Numbered from the stretch's first letter, positions 44,820 to 53,668 are shown. The stretch is 64,000 bases of DNA from Helcococcus bovis (GCF_046035435.1 NZ_JBFNFH010000005.1), one strand, 5' to 3'. The notes: a model not told the origin generated them from the sequence alone. Program-made: numbers and translations.

Positions 44820-44933
44820 TTACCACTTCTGACAGCTAAGACATGAGGAAATATGCAAAGAAACGTGAAGTATCTTCCTACAGTAAAAATACTCGAAAGC
44901 ACATAGAATAAGGCTTTACGAGCATTTAAGAAA

Positions 44934-45891
44934 ATATAAAAAGATAATTAGAAATTTATACTTTGTTTTTAAGAAAAAAAATATAAAAGAAAATTATACA
45001 TTTTGGATTTTAGTTATTTTATCTATTATATTTTTATTAAATCATTATAAAACTGAAGTGTGGATGAATTATTCAATATTTTCGATTTATATTTTCAAAA
45101 TTAGTATTAAATTTATTTTGATAATAGTACTTACTATATTACTAATTAGTAAAACTTCAAAAATTTTAACTGTAGGAATGTTGCCAAGAGTTTATCAAAA
45201 GTATGATGTTAGCTTAGATAGTAGACAAGTGTTTAATACAATGATTAAAATGATATTAATATTTGTAGCCACACTTATAGCGTTAAACACTTTGGGAATA
45301 AGCCTAAATTCATTAGCTGTATTTGGTTCAGTACTTGGGGTTGGACTTGCGTTTGGTCTACAAAATATAACGGCAAATTTTATATCTGGATTAATTTTAA
45401 TTTTTGATTCTCATATAAAAATTGGGGATAGGATTAAAATAGGAGAAGAAATAGTTGACGTTGAAAAAATTGGATTTAGAGCAACTGTTGTTAAATCACT
45501 TGAAGATAAGAGGATAATAGTTCCTAATCTTTATTTCTTAGAAAACTCTGTTGAAAATATGTCTCATGGATCTCTAGTTACAAGACTGACTATTCCTATA
45601 GGAGTTTCTTATGATAGTGATGTAAAATTAGTAGAAAAAGTTTTGAAAGAAGTTGCAGAAGATATGAGTAAAGAATATTCTTCAGTTTTAAGAATTCCAT
45701 CTCCATTTGTATTTTTTGAAGAATTTGCTGAATCTTCTTTAAGTTTTAAGTTATTTGTATGGATAAGTGATCCAAAACAAAGTATAAAATTAAAATCAAT
45801 TATTAATTTTAAAATATTTGAAAAGTTTAAGGAAAATAATATAGAAATCCCTTATCCTAAGAGAGATGTTTATATAAAAAATAATTTATAA
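44934..45891 (+). pseudogene. MscS-type mechanosensitive channel gene, 3' part
   Basis: From the transposon end the frame is open to 45891. It encodes a membrane segment (FWILVILSIIFLL), another (KFILIIVLTILLI), a pore helix region with GSVLGVGLAFGLQNITANF and then the soluble beta domain with FDSHIKIGDRIKIGEE, all typical of MscS. The first start inside the fragment is GTG at 45058 (277 residues), which lacks a ribosome site and the first helices. The full gene probably started at 35151 or 35154. This would cost the cell a pressure-release channel. Confidence 0.8.
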
Positions 45892-45925
45892 TTACAATTT
45901 CATATTTATTATTGACTTAAAAAAG

Positions 45926-45998
45926 AATATATAATATACTAAATGTGATGGAAATCTAGTTATTTAAAGAAAATAGTATATTATATATTATTTTTTTT
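45926..45998 (+). terminator. Terminator after the MscS gene
   Basis: A 15-bp perfect arm pair, AATATATAATATACT (45926-45940) and its complement (45975-45989), has a 34-base loop and is followed by a T-run. Confidence 0.7.
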
Positions 45999-46037
45999 AT
46001 GATTCTAGGAAAACGAAATCTTAACAAAGGAGGCGAT

Positions 46038-46310
46038 ATGTGGGAGCAAATATATGCGTCCTCAATAGTTTTTATAGTATTTATTCTTATAATTTTTGCT
46101 ATTATTCAAATTTTTAACATATTAAATTTAAGAAAATCAAGAGAATACTATAAGAAGCTTCATGAATCATTAAAACCAGGTGTTAGAGTAATGTTAAACA
46201 ATGGTATTTATGGAGTGTTGACTAGAGTAGGAAAAAATGAAGTTGATATTGAAATAGCTAAAAATGTTATAATTACTGCTGACAGATTTAGCATAAGAGA
46301 AATTAAATAA
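46038..46310 (+). CDS. yajC: YajC family preprotein translocase subunit
   Basis: Membrane protein of 90 residues with one N-terminal membrane segment (IVFIVFILIIFAIIQIF) and a basic cytosolic tail: SLKPGVRVMLNNGIYGVLTR is the YajC pattern. It helps SecDF in protein export. I use the ATG at 46038 after AAAGGAGG (46027-46033); the longer frame from 45999 has no site. It lies 10 bases before the PTS genes, an unusual neighbour. Confidence 0.87.
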   Translation: MWEQIYASSIVFIVFILIIFAIIQIFNILNLRKSREYYKKLHESLKPGVRVMLNNGIYGVLTRVGKNEVDIEIAKNVIITADRFSIREIK

Positions 46311-46320
46311 GGAGATAAAA

Positions 46321-46797
46321 ATGCCAAATATTTTATTGACAAGAATAGATAATAGATTAATACATGGACAAGTTGCTACACAATGGACAAATGTTGTAGG
46401 AGCTAATTTGCTATTAGTTGCAAATGATGAAGTTTCAACTAATAAAATGAGACAAGGTCTTATGGATATGGCTGCACCAAATGGTGTTGCTACAAGATAC
46501 TTTTCAATAGAAAAAACAATAAGTATTATTGATAAAGCATCTCCAAAACAAAAGATCTTTATAATATGTGAAAATCCACAAGATGTTCTAAGATTAGTGG
46601 AAGGGGGAGTTCCAATAACTAAAGTTAACATTGGAAATATGCATATGGCTGAAGGAAAAAGACAAGTAGCCGCAGCTGTATGTGTTGATGACGCTGATGT
46701 TGAAGCATTTAGAAAACTAAAAGAACGTGGAGTGGAATTGGAAATCAGAAAAGTCCCACAAGAACAATCTGAAAGTACAGAAAAATTATTTAAATAA
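46321..46797 (+). CDS. PTS mannose-family transporter subunit IIB
   Basis: Cytosolic phosphocarrier of 158 residues. The phosphorylated His is residue 15 in RIDNRLIHGQV. VNIGNMHMAEGKRQ is the second family motif. It takes phosphate from IIA (48589) and gives it to the sugar as it passes IIC/IID. AAGGAG before ATG. It heads a four-gene set IIB-IIC-IID-IIA. Sugar specificity (mannose, fructose, N-acetyl amino sugars or sorbose) cannot be told from sequence alone. Confidence 0.94.
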   Translation: MPNILLTRIDNRLIHGQVATQWTNVVGANLLLVANDEVSTNKMRQGLMDMAAPNGVATRYFSIEKTISIIDKASPKQKIFIICENPQDVLRLVEGGVPITKVNIGNMHMAEGKRQVAAAVCVDDADVEAFRKLKERGVELEIRKVPQEQSESTEKLFK

Positions 46798-46812
46798 TTT
46801 ATAGGAGGTATT

Positions 46813-47607
46813 ATGGAATATAATATAATCCAGATTCTATTGGTATTTTTAGTAACATTTATTGCTGCAATAGACCAATTCAGTTTTCTGGAATCACTAT
46901 ATCAACCAATAGTAACAGGACCAGTTATTGGTGCAATATTGGGTGATGTACAAACAGGTCTAACAGTTGGTGCAACATTCCAACTAATTCAAATAGGTAG
47001 TATGCCTGTCGGAGGCGCACAACCACCTAACGCTGTAATCGGTGGTATTATGGCAACAGTATTTGCTGTAACATCAAAATTAGAACCAACAGCAGCAGTT
47101 GCAGCAGCATATCCTTTTGCAGTATTGGGACAACAAGCTGTTAATGTTGTATTTACACTTATGACACCTATTATGAAAGTTGCTGATAAACATGCTGAAA
47201 ATGCAAATCCAAAAGGGATTTCACATGTTAACTACTTGTCTATGGCAATTTTAGGTACAATATTTGGTTTAATCGTTCTAGCATTCTTTATTGCTGGTGC
47301 AGAATTTGGTAAAACAGTAGCAGATAATTTACCAGAGTGGGCTACAACAGGTTTAGGAGTGGCTGGTAAGATGATGAGATTTGTAGGTTTTGCAATCTTG
47401 TTGAAAGTGATGCTTTCAAAAGAACTATGGGGATTCTTCTTCCTTGGTTTCGCAATTGCAATAGTTGTTAATGCAATACCTTCATTACAAGCTCCAGGAC
47501 TATTATTAATTTCATTAATCGGTTTTGCAGTTTCTTATTGGGATTATCAAATTCAAACTAAAGTTAAAAATACTCAAGTAATGGGAGGAGACGAAGATGG
47601 AATATAA
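46813..47607 (+). CDS. PTS mannose-family transporter subunit IIC
   Basis: Membrane permease subunit of 264 residues with about seven or more hydrophobic stretches. FLVTFIAAIDQFSFLESLYQ and PVIGAILGDVQTGL are typical of IIC of this family, as is GSMPVGGAQPPNAVIGGIMA. AGGAGG before the ATG. Its stop overlaps the start of IID by 11 bases. Confidence 0.95.
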   Translation: MEYNIIQILLVFLVTFIAAIDQFSFLESLYQPIVTGPVIGAILGDVQTGLTVGATFQLIQIGSMPVGGAQPPNAVIGGIMATVFAVTSKLEPTAAVAAAYPFAVLGQQAVNVVFTLMTPIMKVADKHAENANPKGISHVNYLSMAILGTIFGLIVLAFFIAGAEFGKTVADNLPEWATTGLGVAGKMMRFVGFAILLKVMLSKELWGFFFLGFAIAIVVNAIPSLQAPGLLLISLIGFAVSYWDYQIQTKVKNTQVMGGDEDGI

Positions 47608-48589
47608 TCAAAGTAATCATTATGTAGACACAAATGTTGCTCCTAATCTTGATAATAAAACATTAAACAAAATGGTATGGAGATCATTATTCTTACAAGC
47701 ATCATTCAATTTTGAAAGAATGCAAGCTGCAGGATGGTTGTACAGTATTTTACCAGGATTAGAAAAAATTCATACAAATAAAGACGACTTGTCAAAATCA
47801 ATGACACATAACTTGGAATTCTTTAATACACATCCATTTTTAGTAACATTTGTAATGGGTATTGTATTATCATTAGAACAAAATAAACAAGATATCGATA
47901 CAATTCGTGCTGTTAGAGTTGCAGCAATGGGGCCATTAGGCGGTATAGGTGATGCACTATTTTGGTTTACATTAGTACCAATTTTAGCAGGTATCACATC
48001 AAATATGGCATTAAGTGGGCAAATTATAGCTCCATTCTTATTCTTGCTAGTATTTAACTTGGCTCAATTTGGATTGAGATATTGGTTAATGTACTGGTCA
48101 TATAAGAAGGGTGTGGAAGCAATTGATTTATTTACACAAAATGCTAAAGAATTTACAAGAGCAGCATCAATCTTAGGTGTTATAATTGTAGGAGCTTTAA
48201 CGGTATTATATGGTGGTATTAAAACAAAATACGAAATTCCAAATGGTAAAAAATTAGTTTCTCAAGAAATTAAAACTGTTGTAACAAATGACAGAATACC
48301 AGAATTTTCAAAATATCTATATAAAGAAGATAAAAAAACATTAAAACCAAATACAACGATCACAGATTTGGAAAATGGAACATCAGAATTAGTATTCCAA
48401 AAAGAAAAAGAAGTTGATGTAAAAATCAATGTACAAGGAATATTGGATGGTATAATTCCAAATATAATTGATTTAGGCTTAGTAATGTTGATGTACTTCT
48501 TAATAGCTAAGAAGAAATTGTCACCAGTTTATGGCATCATATTCTTATTCGTATTAGGTCTATTTGGTGCTTGGGTAGGAATATTCTAA
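47597..48589 (+). CDS. PTS mannose-family transporter subunit IID
   Basis: Membrane subunit of 330 residues. MVWRSLFLQASFNFERMQAA and MGPLGGIGDALFWFTLVPIL are signature stretches. Compared with the usual 270-300 residues it has an extra polar block at about 210-275 between membrane segments (starting KTKYEIPNGKK). The C-terminus has two more membrane segments. Its stop overlaps the ATG of IIA (TAATG). Confidence 0.94.
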   Translation: MEYNQSNHYVDTNVAPNLDNKTLNKMVWRSLFLQASFNFERMQAAGWLYSILPGLEKIHTNKDDLSKSMTHNLEFFNTHPFLVTFVMGIVLSLEQNKQDIDTIRAVRVAAMGPLGGIGDALFWFTLVPILAGITSNMALSGQIIAPFLFLLVFNLAQFGLRYWLMYWSYKKGVEAIDLFTQNAKEFTRAASILGVIIVGALTVLYGGIKTKYEIPNGKKLVSQEIKTVVTNDRIPEFSKYLYKEDKKTLKPNTTITDLENGTSELVFQKEKEVDVKINVQGILDGIIPNIIDLGLVMLMYFLIAKKKLSPVYGIIFLFVLGLFGAWVGIF

Positions 48590-49026
48590 TGAGTAAATCA
48601 ACAGCTGTTTTAGTTACAGCACACGGAAAATTTTCAGAAGGTATATTATCTACTGTTGAAATAATAGCTGGAAAGTTTGAAAATGTTAAAAATGTAAATT
48701 TTCTTGAAGGTGAAAATTTTGAAATGATAGATAAAAAACTAATAGATGCTTATAATTCATTTTCTAATTATGATCATGTAATTGTAATTACTGATTTAAT
48801 GGGAGGAACTCCATTTAATCGTTCAGTGATGAATTTTGGTGGTAATGATAACACAAGAATACTTGCGGGATTAAATTTTGCAATGTTATTTACAGCGATT
48901 ACCACTGAAAATGATGATATAGATTTACTTGTAGATGAAATTATAGAAGCCGGTAAAGATTCCATTCAAAAATTTGAACTAGTCGAAAAAGACGATTATT
49001 TAGATGATTTTGAAGATGGAATTTAG
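48589..49026 (+). CDS. PTS mannose-family transporter subunit IIA
   Basis: Cytosolic phosphocarrier of 145 residues. The His that receives phosphate from HPr is residue 12 in LVTAHGKFSEG. DLMGGTPFNRSV is the second motif. Start at ATG 48589, reusing the stop of IID, so translation is coupled. No regulator (LevR-type) is nearby. HPr and EI are encoded at 59867 and 60196. Confidence 0.93.
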   Translation: MSKSTAVLVTAHGKFSEGILSTVEIIAGKFENVKNVNFLEGENFEMIDKKLIDAYNSFSNYDHVIVITDLMGGTPFNRSVMNFGGNDNTRILAGLNFAMLFTAITTENDDIDLLVDEIIEAGKDSIQKFELVEKDDYLDDFEDGI

Positions 49027-49043
49027 TAAAATTTAATATGTAA

Positions 49044-49088
49044 TTTAACCTCAGAATTTATGAAATAATTTTGAGGTTATTTTTTATT
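49044..49088 (+). terminator. Terminator after the PTS operon
   Basis: TAACCTCA (49046-49053) pairs with TGAGGTTA (49072-49079), followed by six T or more. Confidence 0.85.
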
Positions 49089-49159
49089 TGAAATTTTATA
49101 AGTATTTATATATGATATAATTCAATTGAAAATAAAATTATGTGTACAAAGGAAGCAAA

Positions 49160-49645
49160 ATGAAAAAATTATATATCAAACAAAAGGTTTTTAAGATAAC
49201 AGACCACTATGAAGTTTTTGATGATAATCAAATAGCGGTATATAGAGTAGATCAAGACTTTAAATTTTGGGGTAATGCTATAAATGTAACAAAATTGAAT
49301 GGAAGTGGAAGTTTTACAATTAAAAGAGGTATTGTATTCTTTTTAGCGAATTATGATGTTGATTTTAGTGATGGAAAAAATTTTAATATAAAACAAGATT
49401 TTGCATTTTTTAGAAAAAAATTAAAGATAATATCTGATGATTATGATTTAAATTTATTAGGTGACCTTTTCTCTTTTGACTTTAATGTATACAATGGGGA
49501 TAAATTAGTTGGCAATATATATAGAAAAGTGCTAACATGGCGAGATACTTTTGTTATAGAAGTTATTGATGAAAATTTTGAAGATGAACTTTTAGCTCTT
49601 TTAATTGCAATTGATGATTTGATTGACATAGATGAAAGTAGATAA
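49160..49645 (+). CDS. LURP-one-related / YxjI family protein
   Basis: Protein of 161 residues with a beta-barrel-like pattern starting MKKLYIKQKVFKITDHYEVF, then KLNGSGSFTIKRG, and ending in an acidic helix (LLALLIAIDDLIDIDE). It matches the LURP-one-related fold family (YxjI). The role in bacteria is unknown. I start at 49160 after AAAGGAAG; a TGTG-rich upstream frame from 49142 has no site. It is alone between two terminators and promoters. Confidence 0.78.
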   Translation: MKKLYIKQKVFKITDHYEVFDDNQIAVYRVDQDFKFWGNAINVTKLNGSGSFTIKRGIVFFLANYDVDFSDGKNFNIKQDFAFFRKKLKIISDDYDLNLLGDLFSFDFNVYNGDKLVGNIYRKVLTWRDTFVIEVIDENFEDELLALLIAIDDLIDIDESR

Positions 49646-49659
49646 AATATAATAAAAAT

Positions 49660-49688
49660 TTGACATAAAGTCTTGATTTTGCTATTAT
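49660..49688 (+). promoter_or_regulatory. Predicted ylxM-ffh promoter
   Basis: TTGACA (49660-49665) and TATTAT (49683-49688) are 17 bases apart, 36 bases before ylxM. Confidence 0.8.
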
Positions 49689-49724
49689 ATTTAGTGTCAA
49701 TGAAAAACCTTGACAGGAGAATAA

Positions 49725-50063
49725 ATGGAAAAAAATGTAGTTATTAGTATTCTATATGAATACTATGGAAAATTACTTACAGATAAGCAAGCAGAATCTA
49801 TTGAAATGCACTATTTAGAAGATTTATCTTTAACTGAAATTGCCGATATTCAAGGTATATCTAAGCAAAGTATTTCAGAAACAATTAAACGTTCAGAAAA
49901 AGCTTTATTGGATTTTGAAGAAGGCATAGGGATGTATAAAAGATCAAATGAACTGAGTTGGCTTGTAGATAGATTAGAAAAAAATTTGATTAATGATCTT
50001 GATGATGAAGAATATTCAAAATACATAGATTTGATTTTTCAAATTAAAACAAAATTGAAATAG
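49725..50063 (+). CDS. ylxM: YlxM/p13 family DNA-binding protein (UPF0122)
   Basis: Protein of 112 residues with a sigma-70 region 4-like helix-turn-helix (about 18-62): LTDKQAESIEMHYLEDLSLT, then EIADIQGISKQSISETIKRS. It precedes ffh, as in nearly all Firmicutes, and in streptococci binds the SRP. AGGAG before the ATG. Confidence 0.94.
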   Translation: MEKNVVISILYEYYGKLLTDKQAESIEMHYLEDLSLTEIADIQGISKQSISETIKRSEKALLDFEEGIGMYKRSNELSWLVDRLEKNLINDLDDEEYSKYIDLIFQIKTKLK

Positions 50064-50073
50064 GATGTGCTAA

Positions 50074-51405
50074 ATGTTTGAAAATTTATCGGATAGACTA
50101 CAAAACCTTATGAGTAATCTTAGAGGTAAGGGAAAACTTACTGAAAAAGATATTGATACAGCAATGAGAGAGATTAGATTGGCTTTACTTGAAGCTGATG
50201 TAAACTTTAAGGTTGTAAAAAGTTTTGTACAAAAAGTTAAAGAGAGAGCTTTAGGCGCTGATGTTATGCAGAGTTTAACTCCTGGACAGATGGTTGTGAA
50301 AATTGTTAATGAAGAATTAATTAATTTGATGAGTGATGATAATCAGGAGCTTAAATTTTCATCAAAATTACCGACTGTGATTATGATGGTAGGTTTGCAA
50401 GGTGCTGGTAAAACAACTCAAACAGGAAAATTAGCTCTTCTACTAAAGAAAAAAAACAAGAAACCATTACTTGTTGCAGGAGATATATATAGACCAGCAG
50501 CTATTGATCAGTTAAAGGTTGTCGGACAAAAAGTTGATGTACCTGTATTTTCTTTAGGTAAAATTGATCCTGTAGAAATTGCGAAACGTGGTATTGAAGA
50601 AGCAAAGAAAAATGGTAATGATATAGTTATTATCGATACGGCTGGTAGACTTCACATTGATGATGAATTGATGTATGAATTAAAAGCAATCAAGGAAAAT
50701 GTTGATGTAACAGAAACTCTATTAGTTGTTGACTCAATGACTGGTCAAGATGCTGTAAATGTTGCTAAATCATTTAATGAGCAAATTGATATTACAGGTA
50801 TCCTAATGACAAAGCTTGATGGTGATACAAGAGGTGGGGCTGCACTTTCAATTAGAGCAGTTACAGAAAAACCGATTAAATTCATTGGTACCGGCGAGAC
50901 GATGGGAGATTTGGAACAATTCCATCCAGATAGACTAGTATCAAGAATATTAGGAATGGGTGATGTTTTATCACTTATTGAAAAAGCTGAACAAGCATTG
51001 GATAAGGAAAAAGCAAAAGAACTTGAAGAAAAATTAAGAAATCAATCTTTTGATTTCAATGATTTTCTATCACAAATTTCTCAAATGAGAAATATGGGGC
51101 CTTTAGAAGATTTATTAAAAATGATACCTGGAGTTAATGCTAAAGCATTGAAAGGTATGAATTTTGATACTAAGGCAATTGATAGAATTGAAGCAATTAT
51201 TAGGTCGATGACAAATGATGAACGTGAAAAGCCTAATATAATTGATAATTCTAGAAAGAAAAGAATCGCAAATGGTTCAGGTACAAATATTGGAGAAGTA
51301 AATAAATTACTTAAACAATTCGATGACACCAAAAAAATGATGAAAAAAATGGGTGTTATGAGCAAAAAAATGAAAAAAGGGAAGAAGAGATTCCCATTCT
51401 TTTAA
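50074..51405 (+). CDS. ffh: Signal recognition particle protein Ffh
   Basis: GTPase of 443 residues that binds signal peptides and 4.5S RNA. N domain 1-90, G domain with G1 GLQGAGKTTQTGKLA near residue 107, DTAGRLHID and TKLDGDTRGG. The Met-rich M domain (about 300-440) has QMRNMGPLEDLLKMIPG and a basic, Met-rich end (KKMGVMSKKMKKGKKR). It partners FtsY at 33756. No 4.5S RNA gene was seen in the window. Confidence 0.97.
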   Translation: MFENLSDRLQNLMSNLRGKGKLTEKDIDTAMREIRLALLEADVNFKVVKSFVQKVKERALGADVMQSLTPGQMVVKIVNEELINLMSDDNQELKFSSKLPTVIMMVGLQGAGKTTQTGKLALLLKKKNKKPLLVAGDIYRPAAIDQLKVVGQKVDVPVFSLGKIDPVEIAKRGIEEAKKNGNDIVIIDTAGRLHIDDELMYELKAIKENVDVTETLLVVDSMTGQDAVNVAKSFNEQIDITGILMTKLDGDTRGGAALSIRAVTEKPIKFIGTGETMGDLEQFHPDRLVSRILGMGDVLSLIEKAEQALDKEKAKELEEKLRNQSFDFNDFLSQISQMRNMGPLEDLLKMIPGVNAKALKGMNFDTKAIDRIEAIIRSMTNDEREKPNIIDNSRKKRIANGSGTNIGEVNKLLKQFDDTKKMMKKMGVMSKKMKKGKKRFPFF

Positions 51406-51420
51406 AAACGGAGGAAAAAT

Positions 51421-51855
51421 ATGGCAGTAAAAATTAGAATGAAAAGATTAGGTGCTAAGAAAAGACCTTTCTACAGAATCGTTGTAGCAGATGAAAGATC
51501 ACCAAGAGATGGTAAATTTATCGAAGAAATCGGATACTACAATCCAATTTCAGAACCAAAAGTATTTAAAATTGATAGTGAAAGAGTAGAATACTGGATG
51601 GGAGTAGGTGCAAAACCAACAACAACAGTCGCTAGATTATTAAAAACAGACTTTGAAGATTTAGCAAAAAAAGTAGAAGAAAAGAAAAAAGCAGAAGCAG
51701 AAAAAAGAGCTAAAGAAGCTGAAGAAAGAAGAATAGCTAGAGAAAAAGCAGAAGCTGAAGCAGAAGCAAAAGCTAAGGCAGAAGCTGAAGCAGCTGCAGC
51801 TGAAGAATCAGAAGAAGCTGTAGAAGAAGAAACAACAGAAGAATCAGCAGAATAA
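51421..51855 (+). CDS. rpsP: 30S ribosomal protein S16 with long Ala/Glu tail
   Basis: Ribosomal protein of 144 residues. The first 80 are standard S16 (MAVKIRMKRLGAKKRPFYRI, then VVADERSPRDGKFIEEIGYY). The remaining about 60 residues form a highly charged Ala/Glu/Lys helix, more than the usual 80-90 residue length, ending in an acidic run. It would reach out of the ribosome. GGAGG lies before the ATG. Encoded between ffh and the KH-domain gene, the standard order. Confidence 0.95.
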   Translation: MAVKIRMKRLGAKKRPFYRIVVADERSPRDGKFIEEIGYYNPISEPKVFKIDSERVEYWMGVGAKPTTTVARLLKTDFEDLAKKVEEKKKAEAEKRAKEAEERRIAREKAEAEAEAKAKAEAEAAAAEESEEAVEEETTEESAE

Positions 51856-51869
51856 TTTGGATAAATAAA

Positions 51870-52115
51870 ATGAATGAAATTGTAGAATATATAGCAAAGG
51901 TTTTAGTTACAAAACCAGAAGATGTTAAAGTTATTACTGAAACAAATGAAGGTATAGTTGATATAAAATTACTTGTTAATGCAGAAGATATGGGTAAAAT
52001 TATTGGTAAACAAGGGAAAATTGCTAATTCAATAAGATCTATATTAAAAGCGTGTGCTATAAAAGAACAAAAAAAAGTAAATTTAGTAATTGATGCAAAT
52101 AATGAACAAAATTAA
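51870..52115 (+). CDS. khpA: KH-domain RNA-binding protein KhpA
   Basis: Small RNA-binding protein of 81 residues with the KH loop in MGKIIGKQGKIANSIRSILK. In streptococci it works with KhpB in RNA control and cell elongation. It overlaps the start of rimM by 14 bases. No Shine-Dalgarno of note. Confidence 0.95.
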   Translation: MNEIVEYIAKVLVTKPEDVKVITETNEGIVDIKLLVNAEDMGKIIGKQGKIANSIRSILKACAIKEQKKVNLVIDANNEQN

Positions 52116-52587
52116 AGTTGGTAAAATTATTAATACACATGGGATAAAAGGTGAACTTAAAGTCTCAAAAACAGGTATTGAAAGTTTTGACAGAGATATT
52201 GCTTATTACATTGGAAATGATAATTTAGAATATAAGATTTCAAAAGTAAGAAAACATAAAGAAAATCTTATGATTATATTAGATGGATATAACAATATAA
52301 ACGATGTTCTAAAATTTAAGGATAAAGATATATTTATCAAAGAAGAAGATATGATCGATTTAAATGATGATGAATATTATATCGAGGATTTAATAGATAT
52401 GGAAGTATTTGACGAAAATGGTCAAAAAATAGGATTTATCAAAGATGTTTTAGAATATGATGTTAATGATGTATATGTCGTACAAACTGAAGATGATGAA
52501 ATTATGATACCTGCTGTTAAAGAATTTATTCTATCAGTTAATTTAAGTGAAAATAAAATAAAAGTAAAGCTTATAGAAGGTATGTAA
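52102..52587 (+). CDS. rimM: Ribosome maturation factor RimM
   Basis: Protein of 161 residues needed for 16S processing, binding S19. NKIKVGKIINTHGIKGELKV is the typical start, and the PRC-barrel part has YYIEDLIDMEVFDENGQKIG and PAVKEFIL. I start at 52102; the frame could extend to 52090 but that lacks family homology. No clear ribosome site, so translation is likely coupled to khpA. Confidence 0.94.
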   Translation: MNKIKVGKIINTHGIKGELKVSKTGIESFDRDIAYYIGNDNLEYKISKVRKHKENLMIILDGYNNINDVLKFKDKDIFIKEEDMIDLNDDEYYIEDLIDMEVFDENGQKIGFIKDVLEYDVNDVYVVQTEDDEIMIPAVKEFILSVNLSENKIKVKLIEGM

Positions 52588-53282
52588 TGAAAATTGATAT
52601 TTTAACTTTATTTCCAGATACATTTGATTTTTTGAAAGTGTATGGAGTTATTGGAAAAGCAGTTGAAAAAAATATTATAGAAATAAACTCTATAGATATT
52701 AGAAAATTTTCAAAAAATAGACATAATAAAGTTGATGATGAAGTTTATGGTGGTTCAGCCGGAATGCTTATGACCATGCAACCAGTTGTTGATGCAATTG
52801 AAAGTGTTAAAACAGAAAAATCTAAGGTTATATTTTTAAGTCCACAAGGAAGTGTTTTGAATCAAGGGATGGCTATTGATTTATCTAAAGAAGAACATTT
52901 AATTTTGCTTTGCGGACATTATGAAGGAATTGATTCAAGAGTTGTAAATAATTATGTTGACTATGAAATTTCTATAGGAGATTATGTTTTAACTGGTGGA
53001 GAAATACCAGCAATGGTTTTAATCGATACGGTTACTAGACTTATAGATGATGTTTTAGGTAATGATGAATCATATAAGACAGATTCACACTACAATATAT
53101 TATTACAGCATGATCATTTTACAAGACCTAGAGAATATCTAGGATTGAAAGTTCCGGAAGTTTTATTTTCTGGAAATCATAAATTGATCGAAGAATGGCA
53201 AAAAAATAATAGTATAGAAAATACTAAAAGAAAAAGACCAGATTTATATGAAAAATATATGAAAAGTATAAGAAAGGAATAA
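52587..53282 (+). CDS. trmD: tRNA (guanine37-N1)-methyltransferase
   Basis: SPOUT-family enzyme of 231 residues. KIDILTLFPDTFDFLK starts it. LLCGHYEGIDSRV and the trefoil-knot stretch SIGDYVLTGGEIPAMVLIDT bind SAM. LLQHDHFTRPREYLGLKVPE is the tRNA-side motif. Starts on the last base of rimM. Prevents frameshifting by modifying position 37. Confidence 0.97.
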   Translation: MKIDILTLFPDTFDFLKVYGVIGKAVEKNIIEINSIDIRKFSKNRHNKVDDEVYGGSAGMLMTMQPVVDAIESVKTEKSKVIFLSPQGSVLNQGMAIDLSKEEHLILLCGHYEGIDSRVVNNYVDYEISIGDYVLTGGEIPAMVLIDTVTRLIDDVLGNDESYKTDSHYNILLQHDHFTRPREYLGLKVPEVLFSGNHKLIEEWQKNNSIENTKRKRPDLYEKYMKSIRKE

Positions 53283-53284
53283 TT

Positions 53285-53632
53285 ATGGAAATCATAAAAC
53301 AATTAGAAGAAGAACAAAAGAAAGACTCTTTACCAGAAATTCTTGTTGGTGATTATGTAAAAATTGATTACAGAATTAAAGAAGGATCAAGAGAAAGAAT
53401 CCAAATGTTTGAAGGAACAATTATTAAAATTCAAGGTGAAGGTGTTAGAAGTACATTTACAGTAAGAAGAGTTGCTTACGGAGTAGGTGTTGAAAGAACT
53501 TTCTTAATTCACTCACCAAGAGTTGAAAATATTAAAGTAGTAAGACATGGTAAGGCAAGAAGAGCTAGATTATTCTACTTAAGAAATAGAGTTGGTAAAG
53601 CTGCTAAATTAAAAGAAAAAACAGATTACTAA
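53285..53632 (+). CDS. rplS: 50S ribosomal protein L19
   Basis: Ribosomal protein of 115 residues: GDYVKIDYRIKEGSRERIQM, then FEGTIIKIQGEGVRSTFTVR, and a basic end RARLFYLRNRVGKAAKLKEK. Follows trmD by 2 bases. A terminator follows. Confidence 0.97.
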   Translation: MEIIKQLEEEQKKDSLPEILVGDYVKIDYRIKEGSRERIQMFEGTIIKIQGEGVRSTFTVRRVAYGVGVERTFLIHSPRVENIKVVRHGKARRARLFYLRNRVGKAAKLKEKTDY

Positions 53633-53637
53633 AATTT

Positions 53638-53668
53638 AGGTTAGACATTTGTCTGACCTTTTTTTATA
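53638..53668 (+). terminator. Terminator after rplS
   Basis: AGGTTAGACA (53638-53647) pairs with TGTCTGACCT (53650-53659; one G-T) and seven T follow. Ends the ylxM-rplS operon. Confidence 0.9.

Larger units (their letters stand above)
35255..44933 (+). mobile_element. Tn916-family conjugative transposon with tet(M), internally deleted
   Basis: About 9.7 kb against 18 kb for Tn916. Present in order: left end, orf23, orf22, orf21, oriT, a 5' scrap of orf20 joined to orf13, orf12 leader, tet(M), KTR gene, orf9, orf7, orf8, xis, int, right end. Missing: orf20 relaxase, orf19, orf18 (ArdA), orf17, orf16 (VirB4-like), orf15, orf14. Base composition and codon use are clearly less AT-rich than the neighbours. 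Both ends carry AATTTACTACTTAT, the Int arm-type repeat. The exact ends are uncertain by about 10 bases because they lie in A/T runs. The element interrupts a mscS-like gene. Confidence 0.93.
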
